DNA of 64,000 bases. It comes from Coriaria nepalensis (lineage: Eukaryota > Streptophyta > Magnoliopsida > Cucurbitales > Coriariaceae). The stretch spans positions 5,440,501 to 5,504,500 of the forward strand of contig CP114481.1 in NCBI GenBank assembly GCA_027186245.1, in the 5' to 3' direction. Every line of letters begins with the position of its first letter. Positions within the stretch are counted from its first letter, which is position 1. Below, one piece after another: positions 51,567 to 63,540 of the stretch. A model generated the notes under the pieces. It worked only from the letters and a program-made list of their open reading frames with translations, did no database searches and had not been told where the DNA came from. The position numbers were made by a program, and so were the translations under genes.

Positions 51567-52247
51567 GCATCTGTCAATACGGCATACAATGGAAGTGGAA
51601 ATTTGAAGATACAATTAGTAGAAGCCCTTGCACTAGACGCTTTTGAGTTATGGTATTTGTTTACAAATTCCATACTTTGTTCCCTTTGAATGTTATATGA
51701 ATTTGATTACATTCATAGACTTTGAACCTAATGATAGTATTCCAATAATGTTATATGCATTGTTGGCTTACAAAATTGCTATATGACCAACACTTCATTT
51801 ATAATCTAGTCACTTCCTTTACATACAATTGGATTTATGGTTCCATGATTTCACTTTTATTTTTCTTATTTGGGAAATTGGGGTGCAAAAATGAAATTAA
51901 AATAAGTTAAAGGACTTATATTTTACAAAGTTAAATGAGTTGGGACGACTCAAAATTGAGACAAACGTTACCAGAGAAAATTCCAACATGGCATAGTGAT
52001 ACACATATCTTACCACACAATCAATAAACGGGACCCCACTTTATCCCCAAACATCCGACGTGGCATTCCGTCATTGATCCTCAACAAATCCAATATTCAT
52101 TGCAAATCAATCTCCTTCTTCTTCCCACTAAGAAAAAAAAAATCTCCTTCACATTTATTCTTATTCTTCTTATTATTTTTGTGCCATCAGCCTTACTAGA
52201 GCAACCAAGTTTCTGATTCAAGCTAGTTAGTTCCCGCATTAGCTTCC
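51567..52247. promoter_or_regulatory. Spacer and probable psaO promoter and leader
   Basis: AT-rich to about 51950. Then comes a less AT-rich stretch with a G-box-like GACGTGGC at 52057-52064, about 185 bases before the psaO ATG, which would fit a light-responsive photosynthesis promoter. Pyrimidine-rich sequence lies at 52105-52175. No TATA box was evident. Confidence 0.4.
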
Positions 52248-52842
52248 ATGGCGACATCATTTGCCACCTCATCAACCATCATAGGACTCGCCGGAAGCTC
52301 CTCCCTTTCTTCTTCAGCCAGGCAGACCCCACGGCTCTCTTCCGGTAGCAAAAAAAAAAATGAAGCATTTGGTTATAATGAAACAATCAAAATAAAATAA
52401 AATTTTACCTTTTTCCGGATCTGATACCCTACTTCATCATGGAATTTTATAGAGTTTTTGAAGTCATCGGTGACGGCAAGAAACCCGTTAAAGCTAGCCG
52501 GAGCCTTGGGAGGAAGGGTAACATGGTAAATCCATTTAATCCTCATGAGCTTACTATAAGAGTAACGTTATTTTTAATGTTAGAAGATGAATTTTTTTGT
52601 TTTTTTTAATTGTATAATGCATAGATGAATGTAAATTTGCTTATGGGCCTTATGGGGCCGTATTATTGATACATGTCAATTTGTTTATGATTCATGATGC
52701 TGATTATTTATTTTTGGGTGAAAAAAGCTTCGAGAGAGACTGGCTTCGTAAGGATTTCAATGTGATTGGGTTCGGGCTAATCGGTTGGTTAGCTCCGTCA
52801 AGCATACCAGCAATCGACGGCAAGAGTTTGACTGGGCTCTAA
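52248..52842 (+). pseudogene. psaO: Photosystem I subunit O (PsaO), truncated
   Basis: Three exons are visible: 52248-52344, 52453-52525 and 52728-52842. The first gives a Ser-rich transit peptide (MATSFATSSTIIGLAGSSSL). The second gives SSVTARNPLKLAGALGGRVT. The third gives CFERDWLRKDFNVIGFGLIG and WLAPSSIPAIDGKSLTGL, strongly like plant PsaO. Splice sites and phases agree. The third exon then stops at TAA where it meets unrelated A-rich and gypsy LTR sequence, so about one third of the protein, including the second membrane helix, is missing. PsaO is a small PSI antenna-side subunit involved in LHCII binding. The truncated product (94 residues) is unlikely to work. The lost part was not found elsewhere in the window. 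Confidence 0.85.
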
Positions 52843-53715
52843 AAAAAGAGGAGCGAGCCTCATAATATGGATGATCATTTTTTAGATGTGGGAAACAATT
52901 TTGGGTCACTTTTTACTTACAAAAATATCATTCCAATTACCTATAAATAAAGGGCTTATGATAAGTAAAGCAATATCAGCACTCAATCAATCGACATCTT
53001 CTTTCAAGCAGCTAAATACTTCATCTTTTTCTCGGTCTGTTCAACTTTATCTTTTCTTTCTTTCCTCCGGGAAAATATGTCTTTCTTTTCTTAGATCTAT
53101 TTTTCTATATTAGTGATTAAAATGCCGAGTTCTCATCTAAGTGAAGGTTTCTGAATTCACCTATGATCAAGACAAATTTCTTTTTCTTTAAATGTGTTGT
53201 ATCTATTATTCCTTCAATAAATATTAGATCTTAATTTCTATCATAGTTTTACTTTAATTTCAGTTTAATTCCAAGCATAGTTTTTACACTTAATTTCATG
53301 GTTTAGTATTCTTAGTCCTTTGCTTTATTTAATTTCATAAGTGTTCTAGTTTAATTCCTTTACTTAACTTTTTACTTTGACTTCTCTTTTACTTAATCTT
53401 TTCTTTTCAAAACCTTATTTTCGTTGTCATTTTCAATTTATTATTTATTATATTAGCATTAGTACAGTCTGCTCATCAATAGGTATACAGAAAAGAATAT
53501 AATATGGATTAGCCTTGGTCTTTTTGCCTACTCATAGATGTTAGATTAATTTTCTTAACACTTTTAGCAACACATTTATTATTCTTATTTATTTTTATTA
53601 ATAAAGTATAACATCCATTTCAAATTTCTAGCACACCCACATCTCTCATATTTAATTCGTATCACGCACCACGGGGCCAAAAATTTTCATTGGTGAATTT
53701 TCCCGACATCAATAG
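52843..53715 (+). repeat. Partial gypsy LTR (3' portion)
   Basis: Aligns with 54465-55210: both have a TATAAATA-type box, a CAGCTAAATAC / CAGCCAAACTA motif, CTTTCTTTCCTC / CTTTCTTTCCTT, and similar downstream T-rich blocks ending in a GGTGAATTTTCCCGAC / AGTGAAATTTCCTGAC motif. It begins abruptly at the psaO breakpoint and ends directly before the second LTR, so it is a truncated LTR abutting a complete one. Confidence 0.65.
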
Positions 53716-55212
53716 AATTTAAAATAATTCGAGTCAGCCAGTAATAATTAGTTAAATTATCATCTAATCAACCAATTAAGTCGATCGATAAATGGAAGGT
53801 TTCGTCAATTTAATAGGAAATTCGACCAAATACAAAGCATTTTGTCATACAAAATTCGAACAATTCTAAAATTCACTAGGAAATGTAGAACTCACAAAGA
53901 TTGATGAGGTGGTTGGAGGACATCTATAGATAGCTCACTTCAAAGACAAACTGAACCCACATGAAGAGAGATTGCATTTTGTCTTCTAGTTCACAAGATT
54001 GGCGGAAAATGGCCTTAGGAAAACACATGATCGGCCGAACTAAAAGGAAAATCGGCCAAGACAAAAAACAATTAAATAAAGAAACAACTTTTCCCTCAAA
54101 ATGTGCTAAAAGGATCGTGTCAAACTACATTTTCGGCCAATAGCATTGATTGACTGAAAATATGGGTTGGCTTGAGTGAAATTCGGCTAACAAAAGGGTT
54201 GAAAATCGGCTAAATTGAATGAGGTTAGTGATGAGACCCATTTTTCTCCAAAAAAAGATCAAAGTGGACATTTTAAACCTAAATCTTGGCAACGCAATCG
54301 GGTTGGCTAAAAATTCAATCTAATGAGCATGAGAATGGCCAAAGTTTAGGCTGAGAGAATGATATGAATTTGGATGTAAAATTGACTGAATTTGATAGAA
54401 AATGTGGTCGTTGAAGGTTAAAATTCCCTCTAAAAAGGGAAAAACGGGTCCCACAAAATGGCTGCCATTTTTTGACGTATAGAGCAAGTTTCAGGCTACT
54501 TTTTAATTATGAAAATATCATTCTAGTAGCCTATAAATAGAAGGCTCGATTTAGGTAAAATGGAATCATCACGATCAAACAATACCTTCATTCGAGCAGC
54601 CAAACTATTTTTTTTTTTCGGTTCGTCCGACTTTACTTTTCTTCTCTTTTCTTTCCTTTAGGAAACATGTCTTTCTTTCCTTAAATCCGGTCTTAGGAGT
54701 AATGTTAGAGCACTGAGTTCTTCCAAGTTCTTTAAATGTTATTCTGTTCTTTTTTGCAGTTAATATTAAAGTGTAATTTATTGTCTTAGCTTTAATTTAA
54801 TTTTAATTTGATTTCAGCATAGTCTTACATTTAATTATCGATTTAATATTATAAGTCATTTGCTTTGTTTTATTAGGTGTTCTTTATCTTAGTTTTCTTT
54901 TCAAATTTTACTTCCGTAGTTGCTCACTTTTTTTCATTTTATTTCGGTAGTTATTAGTTAAATTCTCTCGTCAATAGATACATTAAAAGAATATAACATA
55001 GATTAGTCTCGGTCTCTTTGCCGGTTTTTCTTAGAAGTTAAATTAATTTTTACACCAATTCGGTAGCTTATTTTATTACTTTCATTTTTCAATTCTTTAT
55101 AGTGTGAAATTCATTCCAAATCTCAGGTACGCCCATATTTTTACATTTAATTCACATCATAGTTCATGAAACCATAAACTTTTATCAGTGAAATTTCCTG
55201 ACTCAGTAAATT
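53716..55212 (+). repeat. Gypsy LTR, probably the 5' LTR of the following element
   Basis: About 1.5 kb. The first half has repeated CGGCCAA/CGGCTAA motifs (for example 54030-54200). The second half matches the partial LTR before it. TATAAATAGAAGG lies at 54533-54545. It ends near TTTCCTGACTCA and is followed by AATTGGCATGCCTAGTGGAA (55208-55227), which resembles the TTGGCGCC-type primer site region of plant gypsy elements. The precise start is uncertain. Confidence 0.6.
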
Positions 55213-57400
55213 GGCATGCCTAGTGGAACACTTTATGGGAAAATTGCTAACCGTTTACTAAATGGTGCGACAATTACAAAGTCATAGTCAAAATCACTTG
55301 TCGAGACAATCTCCACCGTCTCATTCGGCCGATAACCCTAATATCGATCAAAATAAAGCAGATCATATGCATCCACCTGTAATACTGCCTCCAGATAACA
55401 TCCAAAGGAATCTAGAGGAAGAAGCTACCTCAACCCCTAGGAATAGCTAAATTCATGTTCGGCTCGAGGCGTAACAATCCGACCAATAAGACTTGTTAAT
55501 GACCCGACTTATTGAATGACCGGAAGTGGGTGAAAGATGGTGGAAGAATACAATGACCTATTTTCTCACCATTAGAACGGCTTAGCCAATATCTACCGAC
55601 AATCAAGCCGCTCTACCTACCATTGCAATGGGATTGCCATAGAGGGTAAATGGACATCGAAATCCAGTCGATCTATTTAAGATCGGTGGTCCTTAAGGGG
55701 CACGAGCCGACCAACAGGGTATCCCAATGGCTATCCCATACCAGCTGCCCAATCATCCTTCACTTAACAACTAATCATAATGACTGCTCGATCATCCTTT
55801 ATCGATGGATGGGCCGACCTATCAACCAAGGTGGGTGTTGCCTCCTTTACCATGGAGATATCTTGACATATTTCCCAACAGCGGAGTTCTGATGTCACCA
55901 ATATTCTAGCCACCACCTAAGAATTATCCCTTGAATGGCATACCAGAAGTACCCGAACAACCTTCGGCTTAACTTGTGTAGTCAAGGCTAACCACTTCAC
56001 CAGTGATCGATAAAGGTCTAATTTGTAATAAAGTCAAAGAGATGTACGAAACGGCCGCTCGACAACCGCCATTGTCGATTGGTTCAGCACAAGCCGTACT
56101 CGGATGAAGTTGACCAAGAGTGGTTCCCCGATAACTATCGGGTTCCCAACTTTAATCTCTTCTCGTGAAGATCATATCCAATCTATGGTTGAACATATTG
56201 GCCAATTCACAGTCTAATGTGCAGAGGTCAGTGCTAATGATTGGCTCCCGCTCTGAATTTTTGCAAATTCCATTACTAGACACTATCTGGACTTAGTAAG
56301 AAATTAAACAATACTTCCATATACAATTTTACCGAGTCCAACCGAAAGTGACTATGAGCAATATGTTATGCTTGTACCAAAAGATGAGAGAATCGACTAA
56401 TACTTATCTAGCTCGGTTGAAGCAACAACATAACTGACTTCTTCGACCAATACTTGTCACTCTCCCCAAACCCAAGTTCATAAAGTTGGTTGTCAATGGA
56501 CTAGACATCGAACTTCGAAAGAAGTTTGAAGGGATGGAGTTACATGACTTCTTCGATCTCTCAACGAAACCTTCTCAATATGAGTAGTTGTTAAAAGAAG
56601 AAGCTCAATGAAAAAGCGCCTCCATAAGCACCTACTACAAAGAGCCCGCCTTCGTAGTCGGAATCACCGAGATAGTGGGCGGCAATAAACCAACATAAGA
56701 AAGACAAAGTGTTCTCCCTCGATCTCTCGAAAGCAAGAAAGATTTTCAATATCCTACTTAAGAATAAAAAAAAGTTACCATCTGTTGATGAAATACAGGG
56801 TAATGATTATTGCAAGTACCATAACTTACACTGCCACAAAATGAATAACTATCTCTCTTTTAGGTAAAACATCCAGGAGTGAATCAACAAGGGTTTGTTT
56901 ATTTTTGAATCACCTCCACTGATAGGTTTGGATGTGAATGCCTTTCTGGATACTGCCAATGCAGTTGTTGTGGATGTTTGACCTTCCTCCACAAAAGGAG
57001 GGACTAGTTGGCCCACGATATGAGGGACTACCCTCGGATGGATAATATGGCTAAGGTGACTAATAGCCCAAAATGTTTCATCCAATCAGTAATGGAGAAG
57101 CCTCTTTTGGCTACCCCGAAATGAGAATGATGTCAACATTACATAAGAGAGATCTACCCTCATTATTGGCCACTTTCAGCCTATATAGCAAATAGGCGGC
57201 AGGCCAACCCAATAACATAAAACTGCCAGTCAATAGTTATATCCTACAGATGATCGTACCCTCTCAACCGACCTATATGGTATGGCAATGCTTAGAGCAT
57301 CTGAAACTTCCTAAGGGAAATTGGCACACAAAGAAGCAATGCAAACAATGTATTCTTCCACTCCGATTCAAGACCATCAAATTTTTATGACAAAATATTA
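55213..57400 (+). pseudogene. Gypsy-type gag region, heavily decayed
   Basis: In-frame islands on the plus strand include MVRQLQSHSQNHLSRQS at 55262, a MRESTNTYLARLKQQHN-like piece at about 56380 and KFIKLVVNGLDIELRKKFEG at about 56470-56530. The order fits the gag of large plant gypsy elements. Dozens of stops interrupt it. The following region to about 57350 may correspond to protease, but no active-site motif could be read. No RT, integrase or matching 3' LTR was found, so the element is truncated or was rearranged. Confidence 0.55.
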
Positions 57401-58029
57401 TAGCTTTCGGTACCAACTACAAGAACCCACTCTAAGTCAAATTAAGTAAAAAATGGAATACAAAACTATATTGTTGAGCCAGTAAGAATCCAACTCAATC
57501 CCCTACCTAGTTGCAAGGAAGGTGGTTTCTTGATCGATTATTTGTATAAGTTTTCTTCAGAAATTAATACAACACAATGACAGACAATATAGCTTATATC
57601 ACTGCTTAGAAACAAAATGGCAAGTCTCCCTAAAACTTTTATCAGTATGAGACCATACATATCATGGTGAAACAAAATAGCCAAAATGATGGCTCAATTC
57701 CAATTAAGTTGATTTTGAAAGAACAAGCTCAAAAATTAATTTCATCCCAAGCCCTAGCCTCAGTTTACAATCTGATTAGATTAATATGCAACTCTCTCGC
57801 AGAGATGAACTTTTACTTTTCTTCATTTTCCTTTCCAAATTATCAACTCGACACTTCAATAGCCTAATATCCAGAATCTATACTAAATATTTGCCTGTTC
57901 GATTATCATAGACAAATGTACTGTCTAACAGCCTACTTCGAGGAAGAAATATCTCAAATGTATCAAGAACCAAAATAAGTGTGAAAGAAAGAAAGTCCCC
58001 AAACCAAACTAAAATCGTACAGTACGCAG
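57401..58029. other. Spacer, nothing recognised
   Basis: AT-rich, with a plus-strand 67-residue open frame (57664-57867) of no recognised family. It separates the gypsy remains from the chimeric pseudogene. Confidence 0.4.
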
Positions 58030-59418
58030 TGATTCGGATTTCCCATCATATTGAGGGTTTCAACATCTCGATCTAGTTGTTGCTTCCATGATGCTAAAAA
58101 GGCCTCATCCTTGAATGCCTGTTCAAGGTCACAGCAACAATAATTTCATAGGCTACAATGATAGATATGTAAAGCTTCATATTGAAATAGAGCGGCATCA
58201 TATTATCCAAATTCAAATTACTTTCCTAAGTCCCTACCGTCAAGAGTATAACATGTATACCGTGTGTGCTTGATTTGATAGTAAACAACATGCTCCTATA
58301 TTTTGTAATCGAGCAATATAGCACATAATAGATGAAAATAAAACAAAGGTCTTCATCCATTCAAATGTTGTATCAAGCCTTTTCTGGGAAAATCATATTA
58401 CTACTTAAATCATAGTTATAGCGATCAAGTCAAGCTCAACAGTGGGAACCTCATGCAGTGAAAAAATTATTTTGTGAATGATGATAAGTATGAACATGTG
58501 GATGTGAAAATTAACTACAAAAGATGCAGGCTTACCATGTTAATGTGTAATAAAGATGGTCCTGTGGCATGATAGAGCTGCGAATCAAGGTATTAATGTC
58601 CTTAGGTGCTGGGTAAGGGTTACTTAGATTGACATTTTCTTTTGTGTCTTCAACAAAGATAGTATCCTCAGGAACATTAACATAGAACCACTGTCAGGAA
58701 CTTGGATCATTTGTCGGAACAAATATGCTTGGCTTCTCACTTGTACAAACTACTCCAATAACTTCTTTTTGGGTAATGGGAGGGTAATAACACTAATGCG
58801 GCAACAACCATAAGCTGCATTAATGGAAAACACAATCTTGAATTATCACTCTAGTTTGGTTTAAACAACTAAGAACCATAAGGAGTCATTATGCCTCATT
58901 AAAGAAGAGAGAGAAACCTTGTCAGCAATTGGGTCTAGAAAAGCACCAAAATCAGATCCTAGTTTTATCTGGAAAACATAAGCATTAAGCTCAAAAACTA
59001 ATCAGCTGAAATGGAATAAAAAAACTTAAATGCGAAAAGATATGCTTGTAACGTCTAAATTGGACAACAAAACAGGGACACATCCTTGCTATATGTTTGA
59101 TGAAGTGAAAAGCAGAGATCTGTAGTATTTAAGAGGAGAGAAATCAATCAAGATTTTCTATAAAACACCAACAAAATGCCATCTCTGACAGTAATTGAAT
59201 AATTGAGGTAATTGACAATCAAGGCAACACAACTGCAATAAGCTCATCACTTTCTTTCTCCGGAATGATTCGGGCAGTTACTAAATCGACCAGAAATTCC
59301 AGAAGGCTTGGTTTTTGCTCGAAAAACTGGAGAAGGAAAGGATAATGTTTGTCAATAAAAATAATTCGACCACAAAGGAGATAGTTGATGAAATTATAAT
59401 TCTCAAGAACATCAAGTA
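58030..59418 (-). pseudogene. Chimeric pseudogene: PGP synthase-like and SURF1-like exons
   Basis: Minus-strand exons with canonical borders. 59418 to about 59235 is unidentified (ILDVLENYNFINYLLCGR). 58918-58968 reads IKLGSDFGAFLDPIADK, the CDP-alcohol phosphatidyltransferase motif of phosphatidylglycerophosphate synthase. 58536-58814 begins LMVVAALVLL, which continues that enzyme in sequence, then switches near 58785 to SURF1-like sequence: KEVIGVVCTSEKPSIFVPTN, then DTIFVEDTKENVNLSNPYPA and KDINTLIRSSIMPQDHL. This exon ends in a good donor (G|GTAAGC). 58118 to about 58030 is unidentified (AFKDEAFLASWKQQLDRDVE). The SURF1 part is out of frame with the preceding part, has a TGA where Gly is expected, and lacks about ten residues after FYVNVP. 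PGP synthase makes a lipid precursor in plastids and mitochondria; SURF1 helps assemble cytochrome oxidase. The two are unrelated, so this is captured or shuffled genomic DNA. Confidence 0.7.
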
Positions 59419-59626
59419 TCTAAGAAAACAAAAATTTATCCCAAGAGTACTTGTTTGAAATATGAGGTCCCTTCATTTCTTTCAAATTTGTTCACTTTCT
59501 ACTTCTTTTATAAGATTTTCAATTTGATCCGGCCTTAGAATTATAAGACAGGTTTCCTTTAAAAACCCACTAAAGAACAAAACGAAGAACTAATGATCCA
59601 GCACAACGAAGAAGACCGGTTTAAAT
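59419..59626. other. Spacer, nothing recognised
   Basis: AT-rich sequence between the first exon-like piece of the chimeric pseudogene and the LTR-like block. Nothing could be assigned. Confidence 0.4.
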
Positions 59627-60175
59627 TGTTGATGAATAAACTTAATTTGCCATTAAATTTGTGACTGCATAGTGGACAGTTTTTTGAGGCTGATTAAGGA
59701 GCGAATTTGAAATGGCAATTCTAGATCATTCTGGGCAAATGAGGAGTCTATTTGATGTGCCTTGAAGTCTAGTTTCTGATGGTTCAAATTTCAAGTCTTT
59801 TGGAGTTCCCTATAATAAGTTATTGCAGTTTTAGTAACCAATGGTCAGATTTAACTATTGTTGTTTAGAATTCTGTTTTTACATTTATGTTGTATACGAA
59901 TTTCAAGAGTCTTAAGAGTCTATAAATAGAGTTGTATTCTGTTGTGAAAAAGGAGTGTGAGAGAGGAAAAAATACAAAAAGATAGTTTGAATGATAAAAG
60001 AGTTGTGAGATTAGTATCTCTTCCCTCCACCGAAATATATCATATTATTAACAAAAATCACTTGAGCTACATAAAGATAAAATCAAGACTATTCAATCAA
60101 AGCCTGAACTTATTGAAAGCTTGATATTTCAACGAGTAGAATAATATTGAATCCGTATACAAAGATCTCTCAACA
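59627..60175. repeat. Possible solo LTR
   Basis: A block starting TGTTGATGAAT and ending TCTCAACA, with a TATAAATAG box at about 59932-59941 and a pyrimidine/purine organisation like copia LTRs. It is about 549 bases. No target duplication was found (TAAAT on the left, ACTGA on the right) and there is no second copy in the window, so this could be an ordinary promoter-like sequence instead. Confidence 0.35.
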
Positions 60176-60670
60176 ACTGAAACTCAAAGAAAGAAAAGAA
60201 ATCTGTGACCAGTCAGAATTTGTGACGAGGAGGATGACTTCTTCGCCTAACTCAGCGACTCGCCACTCATTTCTCCCTTTTCGAAACTCGAAGCAGTCTT
60301 CCTCAGCAAAATAAGTGGGTCCCAGCTAGATCGCCTCAATCCACAACACTATCCCCTTCAATGACACCGTTTTGGCCGCCAATGACAAAAACTGGGATCT
60401 GATAAACGCCGCTGCTAGAGAAGTAGTGAGGTGAAAGTTAATCACAGAAGCAGCCAAATACAACCATTCTTACACCCAGTTAATCACAGAAGCAGCAAAA
60501 TACAACCATTCTTACACCCGACCGCTTGTCGCCTACCTCGATTAGCTATTAATCCAGAGCCGTCGCAAGTTAGCGACCAAATATCTGCTCTCAACTCTAG
60601 CCTCTACCGCGCTCAAGTAAGCATTTCCCTAAAAGCTTGAGAGAGATTTCAGGACAAGAAAGAATCGCAG
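60176..60670. other. Unassigned region with a 42-bp tandem duplication
   Basis: Less AT-rich than the flanks. A plus-strand stretch (60231-60430) has short islands such as WDLINAAAREVV that look coding, but no family is recognised. Adjacent units 60436-60477 and 60478-60519 differ at one base, so a 69-residue open frame here (60431-60640) carries a 14-residue repeat. It may be another captured gene fragment. Confidence 0.4.
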
Positions 60671-62540
60671 AGTTTTTTTTTAGTTTTCAGAGATTCGAAC
60701 ATAACGAGGTTGAGAGGGAGATTGATGGACTGTTTTCCTCATGCAGAGAAGGAGAGGGATTGAAAGAATTTGGATGAGGCGGAGGGAACTTTGAACTTTT
60801 GGCAGAATTTCAGGTTTTTTATAATGGCCACGTTGGATGGAGTAATTTGAAGTTGCGTACAAGAGTGCCACGTGTAGATAAAATGCCACTGTTGAATGTT
60901 GTTCACATGACGAAGTAGCAAGTACAGGAGATAGTACAATGTTTCTTCATAAAAATGCCACTGCTCGATCACGTGCATTGGCTTTATGGTTGACTTTTAA
61001 CAACAATATGTCAATATATGAGTCAAAAAAAAAAAAAAAATCAAGCTGTATCGATTTATTCAATACTTAAAAAACATTCTGAGAAAATTATGCAACTTTC
61101 ACTAAATGTAAACTTAAACTGAAATTCATATATATATATATATAATACTTGCAACTTCGTCGATCAAAGAATATCAGACATTTTGTGATAGTTACTTGAG
61201 ATATAGAGGGCAAGACCCACTTGCAGAAACAAACCTAGCTAGCGCAAGAGTCAAGAGGGGACAAGACCCACTTTACTTGTGTCAGGATAAATTTTTATAT
61301 AAAGAGAAATGCATCTCATGTATGAAATTAAATTATATTATAATTATAAATATTTTTATATATTATTTTAATTTAATATTGAAAGATTATATTTATATAA
61401 AAATAGCTCGCTATATATGTAATATATTAATAAATAGCTCAAAAGTGTTAAATAATTAGTAGCCTAAACCTATTGATGAGTTGCATGTTGATTTCTCAAT
61501 TATTATGGCCTAAATAACACTAAGGTATGGCTGTCTAATTGAGTTAAAGACTTTTGACTACCAAGTACATAGAAACCAAACCAAACCAACAAGAAGGTAA
61601 GTCCATTTTCTCTTGCCCCCATGTCTTGTCTCTTGTCTATTGCCATTATCAACATGTGAACTTCTCTCTATAAATCCAACCAAAAATATCTTCTATGACT
61701 TGCTCACTCTCAACAAGTTGGATCCAACGGCTCTTAGGGCACAAAAGATTTTGACATGGGTCCCATTGATCATACTTCCAAAAATTTGAAAACGATGAGA
61801 TCAAACGGACAGGATTTGACACAGGAAAAAAATGCCAAAAGGTGGTGGGGAAAGGTTTGTGGGTGTGTTTTTTTTTTTTTTTGTCATTAATGTTTCCATT
61901 CATCCAACTAATCCGCAAGCATTCTGCCGTCGTCGGGGCCCTACATCGTGGCGTCTCTCTCTGCTATTTCAAGAGAGAGAATTGAGTCTTCTTCCGGCCT
62001 TATGGCATAAATGGACTGATTGATTATTTGATTAGATTGTCCACAATTATTACTCCGTCTACTCGTCGTTCTCTTCTCCCAGTCGTCTTTTCTTGGAGTT
62101 CGGCTACGGTGTCTGCGTGGTCTATGTCTGCGTGTGTCTGCACTTTTTTGTTAAGGCCGTTCGATCAGATCTAATAGCAGGAAGGATGCTACATCAAAAG
62201 AGTGTATTTAAAAAATAATTGACCGAGAGATTTGTAGTATACTATACCGTATTATTTTTAGAATTCCTCTCAAATGACACGCTCTAATAAATATTAGATT
62301 CAATTGTTATTCGCTTTCTTCATTTTTTTCTTTCTGCATAAATTTTGTTTTGTTTTTTTTTAAATTTATTGTTATAATATATGCCACATTATAAAAAAAA
62401 AAACATAAGTTGATAGAAATACAGTTAATTCATGAATTATATTTGATTATTTTTCTTTTAGTTTTTTAACAGTTATGATTCTCATCTCTATTTTTTTCTC
62501 TGAATATTGATAAATAATGATAGTTTTTCACATCCAATCT
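60671..62540. other. Intergenic sequence with scattered promoter-like features
   Basis: No gene recognised. It contains an A homopolymer at 61025-61040 and a TA microsatellite at about 61127-61144. A short direct repeat GACAAGACCCACTT / GGCAAGACCCACTT lies at 61260 and 61209. A TATAAATCC box is at about 61669, and GT/CT-rich sequence at 61860-62100 might be a leader. A plus-strand 63-residue open frame (61832-62023) has no recognisable domain. Confidence 0.4.
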
Positions 62541-63540
62541 GAATTTGAAATATGTGATCGATATTCGATCTGAATATCTAAAATTTGAATTTGAAATCTA
62601 GAAATTGGTATTCGATTTGAATAAAAAATTTGGAAAGCTATATTCGATATGTAGTTCTGGGTCTAAATTCTGAAATTAGATCGAGTTATTAATCCATAAT
62701 TCTCGGTCCAGACCGAGTTCTCGAGTTTCTGACATGTTTGTCCGTAGACCAAGATCACATGTCGATCTGTAGATCGAGATCACATGTGATCAAAAAGTTG
62801 AAGGATTGAAAAGTACATCTCACATAATTTAGAGTCAAAAGGTTGAAGGGCATCTCAAATCAATATCAAAAAGTTGAAGGGTCGAAGAACATTTCACACC
62901 AATGTCAAAGAGTCAAAGGGTCGAAGGATTAAATGGCATACTAAAGTTACATATGAGATGAACAGACCGACATATGAAAATGTCGGTCTGAGATGCAGAC
63001 CTACATGCCAGTATGTGGTTGAAAAGCATCTCACATAAATTAGAGTCAAATGGGTCAAAGGGCATCTCAAACCGACGTCTCACATAATTCGAGTCTCTTC
63101 GAAGGATTGAAGAGCATCTCAGACCGAAGGGTATCTCATATAATTCGACCATTGAATCGAAAGGTCAAATAGCATTTCATACTAACATCAAAGAGTCGAA
63201 GGACATCTTAGAAGGGTTGAATGGTAGAATGACATCTTAGAGATATATGAAAGATGCATATACCGATATCTCACATATTAACCTAAGATGCAGACATGTG
63301 ATCTTAATTTAAACTGACATATAATCTTAATCTGAGACTACAGATTAGACCGACATGCTAACATGTGATCTCGATCCAGAGTTCTCGATCTAGACTGATA
63401 TCTGATCTCAGTCTAAGACTACAGATCGAGAATTCAATCATAGATGTCGGTTTGAAATGCAGATTAACATGTGATCTTAGTCTACAAATCGATATGCTGA
63501 CATGTGATCTCAATCTAAATTGAAATGTAATTTTCAAAAG
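62541..63540. repeat. Imperfect short-unit repeats
   Basis: Two interleaved families dominate. One is of the kind GTCAAAGGGTCGAAGG followed by CATCTCACATAATT-type sequence, recurring about every 45-75 bases between about 62790 and 63240. The other is ACATGTGATCT plus CGATCTAGA/CAGTCTAAGA-type sequence, recurring between 62740 and 63510. Copies are degenerate, with no long open frame. This looks like a decayed satellite or the body of a non-coding transposon. Confidence 0.6.

Noticed and set aside
58030..59418. A functional SURF1 or PGP synthase gene
   Set aside because: Only parts of each are present, joined out of frame, with an in-frame TGA and an internal deletion; upstream catalytic residues of the lipid synthase are absent.
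62541..63540. A CRISPR-like array
   Set aside because: Units are degenerate and unevenly spaced, there are no constant repeats with unique spacers, and the DNA is from a plant nucleus.
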